A stretch of 64,000 bases of DNA from Chelonoidis abingdonii (lineage: Eukaryota > Chordata > Testudines > Testudinidae): NCBI RefSeq assembly GCF_003597395.2, contig NC_133790.1:26991167-27055166 (forward strand), in the 5' to 3' direction. Made by a program: the position numbers and the translations under genes. Each line of letters starts with the position of its first letter. Position 1 is the stretch's first letter. The notes under the pieces were generated by a model. The model did not search any database and was not told the DNA's origin. It saw only the letters and a program-made list of their open reading frames with translations. Shown here one piece after another: positions 45,280 to 53,926 of the stretch.

Positions 45280-45885
45280 TGTGGTATCAGCGTGTGCCCC
45301 CCTGTCACTGGGCTGGGACAGAGCAGCTCTTTGTTGGCTTCCGATGCATTACAGAACCTCCCGCTGACAGGTGAACTCCCTGGGTGACTTTGGGGCCTTG
45401 CCCTGGTAACGTTCACTGGCCTGACAGGGGAGGCAAGGCCAATTCACGGTCAGCCTCATGGCAGGTAGGTGAAGCCCTGCTCCCTGAAGGACAGATCCAT
45501 TCCTGCATGGATGCAGAGGCAGCTTGTGCCTTCCCAATTCAGGAGCAGCTGGGGCTTGGTTCAGTCCCCTCTGCAGGCTGCCCCTCATCAGCACCCCTAT
45601 TTCAATGTCCATTGGCTTCAATGGAGCATCTCAGATTTAACCCCTGGTGGATTTGGTTGCCTCAGCCTTTTCAGGCAAAACCGTGTCCTTTTGGGGATGC
45701 AACAGGGTGAAAAACCCACCAGGTTTGCCTTCTCCTGCCCCCAACATGCCCCTCCCCTCTCTGGCCTGCCCTGGAATGTGCCATGTGCTGTAAGGGAGGG
45801 GTCTCCTGCAGAGGCTTTACCAGCTTCCTGCCGTGCTGTGCTGGGGGGTTGCCCAGAGGGGAAGGGATTATGCCTGCCTGGGATG
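45280..45885. other. Unassigned non-coding DNA
   Basis: A trace of the short palindromic repeat group near 45605-45630 (CATTGGCTTCAATGGAGC). Otherwise nothing. Confidence 0.35.
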
Positions 45886-45889
45886 GGGT

Positions 45890-46575
45890 GTCTACCCCAC
45901 ATTCACCCTGAAGGGATTAATGGAGGCCAGATGGGCCAATTAACCTGTTAGGGCAGGCTCAGAGGAAAGCCCTAATTAGGGGAAGCTCACCTGTGTGGGA
46001 ACAGCTGGGGCTTCTGTAGCAGGAAGGGGGCTGAAGGGAGGCAGTCTGCTGCCACTCCCCGGGGAGAAGGGAGGTGGCCAATCCAGAGAGAGGGGAGGCC
46101 AGGAAGGTATGCTAGGGCGCAGGGAAAGGCAGTGAGGTCAAGAAGGGAACAGACTGGCTGCTGGTGAGAGGGTCCCTGAGCTGGAACCTGGAGTAGAAAG
46201 TGAGAGCTGGGAAGTGGCACCGGTGGGGCAGTGAACTGGAAGTCTGCCTGGGTCGCTGTGGGAGTGACTGGGACTTTGAAGCACTAGACCCACAAAGGGG
46301 GAATGCTGAGTGACCTGGCTGGGGGGCTGAGTCACAAAGAGGCCACAGCAGCTTCTGGAATGAGAGAGGGGCTGCAGACAGAGGTGGAGGGACAGTTTAC
46401 AATCATGGGGAGAGGTGTCGACCTGGCAAGTTACTCCCCAACCTCTCCCCTTGCCACCTCTCCCCTTGCTCTACTCCCCAGAGCATCCAGGGGGAGGCCC
46501 ATACCTGCGGTGAGTAGAGCACCCTGCCATACTGCCCTAGATCCTCTTTGTGTCAGCTTAACCCATCATCATGGT
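45890..46575. repeat. Purine-rich repeat, possibly LTR-derived
   Basis: Phrases such as GGCCAATTAACCTGTTAGGG and GGAACAGCTGGGGCTTCTGT resemble leader-like repeats in turtles and, loosely, the first part of the LTR at 15878. No ends or TSD can be set. Confidence 0.35.
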
Positions 46576-46584
46576 AGGTGGGAG

Positions 46585-48075
46585 TTGTGGCTAACACCCT
46601 CCTTATTCAGAGACCCCACAAAACTGGGTGACTGGGCAACAAAAAGTCAGATGAAATTCAATGTTGATAAATGCAAAGTTATGTCCATTGGAAAATATAA
46701 CCCCAACTATACATATAAAATGATGGGATCTAAATTAGCTGTTACCACTCAAGATTGAGATCTTGGAGTCATTGTGGAGGGTTCTCCAGAAACATCCACT
46801 CAATGTGCAGCGGCAGTCAAAACATTGCACAATCTTAAGAACTAGTAGGAAGGAGAAGACAGAGAATATCGTCACGGCACTCTGGAAATCCATGGTACAC
46901 CCACACCTTCAATATGGGTGTCATAAACAGATAGCTAAGGGTTAATGTCTCTTTCACCTGTAAAGGGTTAACAAACAGGGAACTAAACACCTGACCAGAG
47001 GACCAATCAGGAGACAAGATACTTTCAACCCTGTGTGGAGGGAAGTTTTGGGTGTGGGTCCTTTGTTCTGTGTGTGTGTCTTTTCTCGGGGGTATGAGAG
47101 GGACCAGACATTACTACAGGCTCTCTAAAGTTCTGTTCAAATAGTAAGTAGAACAGGCGATTTAGGCTTTTTAATTGTTCGTTTTACTCTATTTGCACAT
47201 GTGGATCTGGCTGGTTAACTTTTATATGTGTAGTTGCTGGGAATATTTTGATTTGTATTGGTACTGGAGGAAGGGTTTCTTCCTTTGTCTGTAAACTATA
47301 GGACCCTGTAATATTTACATCTTGAAGTTACAGAGATAATTCTTTACTTTTTCCTTTCTTTTATTAAAAGATTTCTTTTAGAGAACCTGATTGATCTTTC
47401 CTTGTTTCCCTTGTTTTATCCCAGGAGAGTGGGTGTAAACACCAGGACTGGTGGGGGAGGAGGGAAGGGGGAGAGAGAGGCTAATTTCTCTCTGTGCCAG
47501 GATTACTGTCTCTCTCAGGGAAAGTCTGGGAGTGGGGGGGAAGGGGGAATGGTTTATTTCTCCTTGTTTTAAGAATCCAAGGGATTTGGGTTCTTGGGGT
47601 CCCCAGGGAAAGTTGGGGAGGTCGGAGTGCCCCAAAACATTATATGGGTGGTGGCAGGCTATCGGATCTAAGCTGGTAATTAAGCTTAGAGGTTTCATGC
47701 AGGTACCCAAATTTTGGACGCTAAGGTTCAGATTTGGGAAATATACCTTATGACAATGGGGTGCAGTTCTGGTTGCTTCATCTCAAAAACATATATTTAT
47801 AATTGGAAAAGATACAGGGAGGAGCTACAAAAATGATGAGGGGTATGGAACAGTTTCCATAGGAGGAGAGGTTAAAAAGACTGGGACTCTTCAGTTTGGA
47901 AGCGGTAACAGAGGGGGATATGATAGAGGTCTATAAAATCATGAACGCTGTGGACAATGTGAACAGGGAGGTGTTATTTTTACCCCTTCACATAACACAA
48001 GAACTGGGAGTCACCCAATGAAATTAATAGGCAGCAGGTTTAAAACAAACGTAAGGAAATACCAGGTTGGTTAAG
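46585..48075 (+). mobile_element. CR1 LINE, 3' part, split by an LTR
   Basis: The left part encodes LGDWATKSQMKFNVDKCKVM and a following NPNYTYKMMGSKLAVTTQ, the C-terminal RT region of chelonian-type CR1. It breaks at 46918 after CAATATGGG and resumes at 47756/47761 with GTGCAGTTCTGGTTGCTTCA, through AAAATCATGAACGCTGTGGA to TAGGCAGCAGGTTTAAAACA. Indels and stops show it is inactive; the final 3' end is missing. Confidence 0.92.
46919..47755. mobile_element. Solo LTR (837 bp) of an endogenous retrovirus-like element
   Basis: Exact 8-bp inverted termini TGTCATAA and TTATGACA, starting TG and ending CA. ATGGG is duplicated on both sides (46914-46918 and 47756-47760), a 5-bp TSD. It interrupts an otherwise collinear CR1, so both limits are certain. 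An ATTAAA polyadenylation-like word lies near 47362. No viral genes adjoin it, so it is a solo LTR left by recombination between two LTRs. I recognise related sequences as abundant in turtles. Confidence 0.93.
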
Positions 48076-48079
48076 TACA

Positions 48080-49765
48080 CTCCATCTCCCTGAATGTCCT
48101 CTGGGGAGCTGCGAATGGAGAGAAATTGCTGGTCATCCCTGTAGGAATACAGCCTGGTCTGCTATTGTAAATTGGCACCACTCCACTGCAGGCATTGTGA
48201 CATCACCACACCATGACTCCACCAGCTTTGGAGCTGGGGCCTTAGTCAAGGCCATGGAATGACTGTCTAATATCAAGGTGCCTTCCTGAATCCATCAGTT
48301 TGTGAGAGCCCATCTGGTTATTGGGCCGAGCGGTCTCTCCATACAGAGATGGCAGGGGCTGCTCTGGGCCTCCAGGGACCCATGGCATCTTGGAGAGGAC
48401 AGAGGAGGCAATGACATGCCAGCATCAGTGTGAGTCCTCATGCCGAGTGACAGATACAACAGCCCAGTGAAGGGAAAGGAGGTGAGGTGGGGGAAGGGAG
48501 GGAGACTGGGTGGCTGGCCCCTTGACACTGCCCAGAGACTGCTCCGTGGGGAAGGCTGGGCTCTGTTTGCCAATACAGTTATTGGAGCACAGGTATCGTC
48601 CTTTCCTCATAGCCAAGCCCCTCAAGACACGGATGCCCATGCTGCCAGCCAGGGGATGTGCAAGGGGGCTCTAAGAAGCGGAAGGAAGCATGCAGGGGAA
48701 GGCCAGGGTGGGACTCAACCACCCTTTATCCAGGGCTGCTGTCTTCCCTTGCCTGTGCCTGCAGCTGCAGCCACACAGGGGCCCGTTCTCACAGATCGCA
48801 GGCCCCCTAGGAAAGCTGTCACCCAGTGATAGGGCATCATGCCAGGTGCATCCTTCTGCCTGCCCCGGCCTCCTAGGCTGGAGAGGTGGAGAAAGGTCAT
48901 GGGGCCAGAAGTGCAAAGTGCCTCCCTGGAGGGAGGTTTGTTTTTTGGGGGAGGAAGTGGGGGAATCACTGTTTAAATGGGGAGTGGCAGGAGGTGGATC
49001 TGTACCAGGCTCCAACTAGGTAAAGGGGAAGATGACCTGATTCAGCATTTGGCAGCACTATCTGGGTGCTAGGAAGGCTGGTTTGTCCCTGGGAGGAAGC
49101 AGGCACGACCTCTGCCCATGCGACATGTCCTCTGGGTATAGAGGACTTCCCTGATTTGCCAGGTGTTGCTTGCTGCAAGCTGTGCAGACCCTGTTGACCC
49201 CTGATAGTGACTCAGGGGGGTTGGGCACCACATTTGAAACACCTGAATGGAGTCTGATTCTTGGGGGGCGGGTGTTCAGCACCTCCTGGGGTGTCAAGTT
49301 GGGCCCTAAAACATGGAGAGACTCATCCCCAATCCCTAAATTTGGTCTTTGATGCGGAGCTGGGGCCAGCTCCTCAATGGGGAGTCAATGGAGCTACGCT
49401 CACTTACACCTGTGGAGCACCTGCCTGAGCATTATCCCATAAATGGGTCCCCCTCCCCCACGAGCTCAGAAGGGAATGAGATGGGGCACTGGTTGCTGAC
49501 ACATGTAGCAAACAAACATTCTTTCTGCCAAGGAACACGTGTAAAGGAACAGGGTCTGGATGCACGTAGTACGCTAGTAAGCTCAGGAACATCCGAGCTG
49601 TCAGCTGTGGAGAAGGTATAGCCAGCCTGGGCAGGACTGGCCTTTGCTGTATATTTCTCAGTACTTTCTCCAGCCCAAGCAGCTGAAGCCAGGTAGATTG
49701 TTCCAACATCTCATAGACCTCGCCATCAGCATGCCAGTCTGTCTTTACTTCTCTGGTCCCCGTTA
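48080..49765. other. Unassigned non-coding DNA
   Basis: Overlapping GC-rich ORFs of 60-130 codons on both strands; none shows a domain or an exon-like frame preference. Confidence 0.35.
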
Positions 49766-49769
49766 AATG

Positions 49770-49960
49770 AGAGGTGTTGTGAGGTGCTCAGATGCTTTGT
49801 GGGAAAAAACAGGGCTATTCTCCCCAGTGTACAGATGGGGAAACTGAGGCACAGGCTAAGTGACTTGCCTCAGGTCACAAAGGAAGTCATGGGGGAGTAC
49901 GGAAATGAATCCAGATATCCCAGGTTAGGGGCCCTAACCACTGTGCCATCCTTCCTTTGG
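49770..49960 (-). repeat. MIR-like SINE, reverse orientation
   Basis: ACAGATGGGGAAACTGAGGC, AAGTGACTTGCCTCAGGTCA and CCCTAACCACTGTGCCATCC give the reversed order of core, and then the A-box end. Confidence 0.88.
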
Positions 49961-50008
49961 AGCTAGTCCTTCTAACTTCCCCTTTGCTCAGCTTCACCCC
50001 ACTACGCC

Positions 50009-50457
50009 TAGGGTTGCCAACTTTATAATATTTAAAAACTGGACACTCCAGCAGAAGTGCCAGAACTTCCCCTGTCCCTTTCTCTGAGGCCCTGCCCTGC
50101 CTCTTCCACCAAAGCCCTGCTCCACCATTCACTTCTCTTCCCCTCTCCCTCGGTCACTCACTGCTTTTCCCTTCCCACCCGCTCTGTGCCTGGGTCGGGA
50201 GGGACTCGCCTGTGGAGCCAGGGCTGGGAGGTGCAGCTGCCCAATGCAGACCGGAGGTGGCCCTGCTGAGTAGGGACTCATGTGGATGATGACCCGGTGC
50301 CTCCCCACCTCCTCTGTCTGCAGTAACTGGACATTGGCTGTCCGGTCAGTAGATCTTGCTGGACACTGTTTGGTCCCTTTTTTGACAAGACTTTCCAGCT
50401 AGAAACTAGGTCAACCTGCCACCCCCCCCCCGCCCCGCCCCCCCCCGGACACTATGC
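50009..50457. repeat. Likely hAT-derived repeat starting CTAGGGTTGCCAACTT
   Basis: The start CTAGGGTTGCCAACTT and inner words (CCAGCAGAAGTGCCAGAACT, CTGGACATTGGCTGTCCGGT) resemble a common turtle repeat. A C-rich run at 50422-50446 marks the right part. Right end and TSD not resolved. Confidence 0.45.
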
Positions 50458-50464
50458 CTATCTG

Positions 50465-51225
50465 ATTGAGAACACAACCCCAATTGGTCTCTAAGGTTAG
50501 CAGTCAGGAGTGGAGTTCAACTGGCCTGAGATCAGAATCAGACCCTGTGTCTTTTCCAAATGGGGCTAGGGCTGGGGCTAGGGCTGGGGGGAAGACACTT
50601 GGATCTTTTGTTAGTTTGGGGATATCCCTGTTTGCAGCTCCAGTAGCACAAAGCAGCTTAAGCAGCTGCACAGGGATTCCCTGGGTACAGGGGAGGGCAC
50701 AGGTGGCACAGAGCCAGTGAACTGGCCACAAGAGCTTGGTAAATGTCCCCAGTGCGTGTAAGGGCAAATTGTGCATCATTCTTTGGGTGTAGAACTACCA
50801 ACCACAGGTCTAAACACCCACAACACAGCCAGGCCCATGTACACCCAGCAGACTAACATCAGAGCAAACCACACCTGTGCGTGCCCAGCGCTCTCCCTGC
50901 CTCCGGCTCAATCACTCCTGAATTTCAAGACTCCGTGTTGTGCATCATATTTGGAATCTTAGGGCATTAGACAAGCAAAGAGCTCCCTCTCTGGGTCACG
51001 AGTGGCTTCGCTGCTGGAGATCTCCGCTTGTATTTAAATTCTTTATTGATCTAGATACTGGTTTTCTTCAGTGGAATGAAAGTATGTAGTGATTACGGTA
51101 ATGGGCACAACCAAAACAGGTAGACGGAAGCAATCCTGGGGAAGTAAAATCTCCAGGACACCTAGATGGTAAACTAACCCTTCCGCCAGGCAGAGGCAGC
51201 AGCCGCAAGGGCTGGGTTCACCACC
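50465..51225. other. Unassigned non-coding DNA
   Basis: A short GGGCTAGGGCTG tandem lies near 50561-50592. No gene supported. Confidence 0.35.
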
Positions 51226-51229
51226 TAGG

Positions 51230-51780
51230 GCAGTGCTCTTCGCTATTTTTGAAATGGGGGGCCTCTTTAGCAAAAACCCTTCAATGTGAGAGGCACATGG
51301 GGTGGGGCAGAGGGATGGAGCTGGGGATGAGGGGTTCAGGGTGCAGGATGGGGCTCAGGGCTGAGGCAGAGGATTGGGATGTGGGGGGAGGTGAAGGCTC
51401 TGGCTGGGGGTGCAGGCTTTGGGATGGGGCCAGGGATGAGTTTGGGGTGTAGGAAGGCTGCCTGGGGGCTGGGGCCAGAGGACTCCCCCCAGTCCTCTCT
51501 CTGCTGGCAACAGCTAGCTCCAAGGAAGGGGCTTCTCTCTCCCCTCTGCTGGAAGCAGGGAGCTCTGGGGCTGGGGGAGAGGCCCACAGCAGCCCTGCAA
51601 GCCCCAACTTGCTTCCCTCCCCAGTTCCCACCCACCCCCTACCTTCTCTGCACCCCACTCATAGCTGCTGTCCTTGGCTGGTGCAGCCCCACAGTTCAGA
51701 GGTTCATCCGCAGAGTTCACCTCCCACTCTGGGTGGAAGGGGGCATAAAAGGAGGCACCTTATATACTCCTCTGCTCCAG
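51230..51780. repeat. G-rich degenerate tandem DNA, probably inside a dispersed repeat
   Basis: Approximately 51300-51480 is built of GGGGYTSWGGG-like words on the plus strand (GGGGATGAGGGGTTCAGGGT). The 172-codon plus-strand ORF (51379-51897) and its opposite-strand ORFs follow from that periodicity. Confidence 0.5.
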
Positions 51781-51948
51781 CAGTCGCTCATTGCCCCATC
51801 AGCTCATTGCCGTGCCTCTCTGCGGGGCTCTGCTCTGGCCTTCTCCACCAGCTGTCCCGCTGGCTGCGCCCAAGATGTCTTCAGGGCCCTCCCCTGACAT
51901 CAGCTCATCACTAGATGTCCGAGGAGAGCTCATTCAAACTGCTTACAC

Positions 51949-52161
51949 CAGTGGTTCTCAAACTTTTGTACTGGTGACCCCTTTCACACAGCAAGCCTCT
52001 GAGTGTGACCCCCCTAAATTAAAACCTTTTTTATATATTTAACACCATTATAAATGCTGGAGGCAAAGCGGGGTTTGGGGTGGAGGCTGACAGCTCACGA
52101 CCCCCCATGTAATAACCTCCCAACCCCCGAGGGGTCCTGACCCCCAGTTTGAGAACCCCTG
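51949..52161. mobile_element. hAT-type MITE (213 bp) with an exact 8-bp TSD
   Basis: Ends CAGTGGTTCTCAAACTTTTG and CCCAGTTTGAGAACCCCTG are inverted copies with few mismatches. GCTTACAC is duplicated (51941-51948 and 52162-52169). It shares the outer CAGTGGTTCTCAAAC word with 10944-11276 but has a different interior. No ORF. Confidence 0.94.
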
Positions 52162-52171
52162 GCTTACACAG

Positions 52172-52850
52172 TAACAACCTGGCACAAGCAAAGATTTCCA
52201 GCGTATTTTTAATGTAATAGGGGAAAGAGAAGACATATCATTTACAGCAAAAAAAGCCAAGTTTGCCAAAGAGCTAGAAGATCACGCATCGGAGTCTGGT
52301 CATATATCATGTCAGTTTCTACTGTAATAGCCCCAAAAGCTGCTGCAGCACTGAAAGCTACAGGACCTAATTCATTGCTGTCCTGCACCTCATGCAGTCA
52401 CTTTCACCTGTGCAAGGCAAGTGCAAAGTGGATATAAAATGCCACTGCTCTGATACGGTGGTGTTTTGCACTCACTGGCTTAAATGATTGCACAAGATAC
52501 AAGGCACTGGAGAATCAGGCCCACGCTGCCATGCTTTGTATCTGGGGGATGAAGTTCTGCTAGGAATGTTATGGAGAGGACCTGGGGGATGTGGTACACG
52601 AGTTATCTCTGATGTGCTAGGGGCAGCATGCCTTCCTCTCTCTTCACCTCTCCAGATTGAGTGCCCTTCATTCAGACCTGCTGCATTTGCCTTGCATTTA
52701 AAAAGATCTCATGGCATCTTAGGAATATTTATTAATGAACTCACAGGCCAACCTCCCTACGGGGTCCTAGGCTACTGAGAGAAAACTGAGGCATAGGAGG
52801 TTAAGAACAATGTTTTCAAAAGTGTCCCACAGTTTTGAGTGCCCCATCTG
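52172..52850. other. Unassigned non-coding DNA
   Basis: A possible MIR-like trace near 52775-52800 (AAAACTGAGGCATAGGAGG). Otherwise nothing recognised. Confidence 0.35.
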
Positions 52851-52855
52851 AGAAG

Positions 52856-52976
52856 GGCCAGATTTTTAAAGGTATTTAGGTACCTAAAGATGCAGCAAGG
52901 GCCCAGGTGCTTTTGAGATTCCTATTAGGCACCTATCTGCATCATTAAGAGTCTAAATACATTTCAAAATCTGGCC
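52856..52976. repeat. Palindromic element with GGCCAGAT ends
   Basis: GGCCAGATTTTTAAAGGTAT at the left and ATTTCAAAATCTGGCC at the right are inverted copies, with TTTAGG/CTAAAT further in. Shares the outer GGCCAGAT word with 18429-18514. Confidence 0.7.
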
Positions 52977-53185
52977 TTAAGTCCTGATTTTCAGAGCGGT
53001 TGAGCACTCACAATTCCAGCTGAATTCAACCAGGTGCTCAGCAAAAAACTTCCCAATCCAATGGGCAAGAGTAAATGGGACAAACGCCCACTTTTGCCAA
53101 AAAAGGCGGGACGGTCAGGACAGGGCTTGAAAAAAGGACTGTCCCAGCCAAAATGGGACGTACAGGTACCCTACTTGTAACCCAC
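52977..53185. repeat. Remnants of dispersed repeats
   Basis: CCTGATTTTCAGAGCGGTTG with GAGCACTCACAATTCC, then AATGGGACAAACGCCCACTT, GACTGTCCCAGCCAAAATGG and GTACCCTAC, the last resembling the right end of a GGTCACCCTA-type element. Limits not clear. Confidence 0.45.
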
Positions 53186-53195
53186 GCTTCCCAGC

Positions 53196-53470
53196 CTGTG
53201 CCCCCCTGCCCAGCCCCGCACACTCCCCCAGCCTGTGCCCCCCAGCCCAGCGCGCTCCCCCCAGCCTGTGCCCCCCAGCCCGTCCCCTTACGATCCCCCG
53301 CAGCCTGTGTCCCCCAGCCCAGCCCCGCACGATCCCCCGCAGCCTGTGTCCCCCAGCCCAGCCCCGCACGATCCCCCGCAGCCTGTGTCCCCCAGCCCAG
53401 CACGCTCCCCCAGCCTGTGCCCGCCAGCCCAGCCCAGCCCAGCCCAGCCCAGCCCCGCACGGTCCCCCTA
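53196..53470. repeat. C-rich minisatellite, about 39-bp unit, next to the RBM19 promoter
   Basis: Repeated units beginning AGCCTGTGYCCCCCAGCCCA. Two adjacent units (about 53340-53400) are nearly identical at 39 bp; outer units are shorter or diverged. The array ends in a run of five-base AGCCC repeats near 53424-53455. The long ORFs across it on both strands come from the repeat period and base composition and do not indicate a gene. Confidence 0.85.
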
Positions 53471-53797
53471 GCCCGGCCCGGGTTTCCACGCACCGCTGGT
53501 CAGGATTGCGGGGCCCAAGCGCCCCACGCCTGGACTGAGACTCCAAGCCGAGCGGGGCTGGGTCCGTTCCGCCCCCTCACAGCAGCTCAGGGCTGCCAGC
53601 GCCCCCTGCTGACCGCACCTCGGCACTGCACCCACAGGAGGAGGCGGCCCCCTTCCCAGACTCGCGCGTGCGCATTAGCTACCCGGAAGTGGGGCGAGCG
53701 ACCCTCCCCCTCCCGCAGCGTTTCTCCGTCCCTTGGCCTCCTTGCACGTGCGTGTTGTGCTGCCGTTAGCGCGATCACGTGATTCGCGGCGGCCAAG

Positions 53798-53833
53798 ATG
53801 GCGGCGGCCAGCGGGAGGCGTGAGCGGCTCTGA
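53798..53833 (+). other. Possible upstream ORF in the RBM19 leader (MAAASGRRERL)
   Basis: An ATG inside the YY1 motif opens an 11-codon frame closed by TGA, 57 bases before the RBM19 start codon and in a different frame. It would be translated only if transcription begins upstream of 53798, which the sequence does not settle. Confidence 0.4.
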
Positions 53834-53890
53834 GCGCGCGGGGCTCCGTCTCTGAGCGGGGAACGGGCGGGCCCGGGGCCCCTCCCCGCC

Positions 53891-53926
53891 ATGTCGCGTC
53901 TCATCGTGAAGAACCTGCCGAGCGGG
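53891..53926 (+). CDS. RBM19: RBM19 coding exon 1
   Basis: Twelve codons, MSRLIVKNLPSG, giving the first beta strand (RNP2) of RRM1. It ends at a consensus GTGAGT donor in phase 0. The exon lies inside the CpG island. Confidence 0.95.

Noticed and set aside
53075..53782. 235-codon plus-strand ORF upstream of RBM19, and opposing minus-strand ORFs of 143-151 codons
   Set aside because: They are produced by the 39-bp C-rich minisatellite (39 is a multiple of three) and the CpG island. They are Pro/Ala- or Gly/Trp-rich, without domains, and open on both strands at once.
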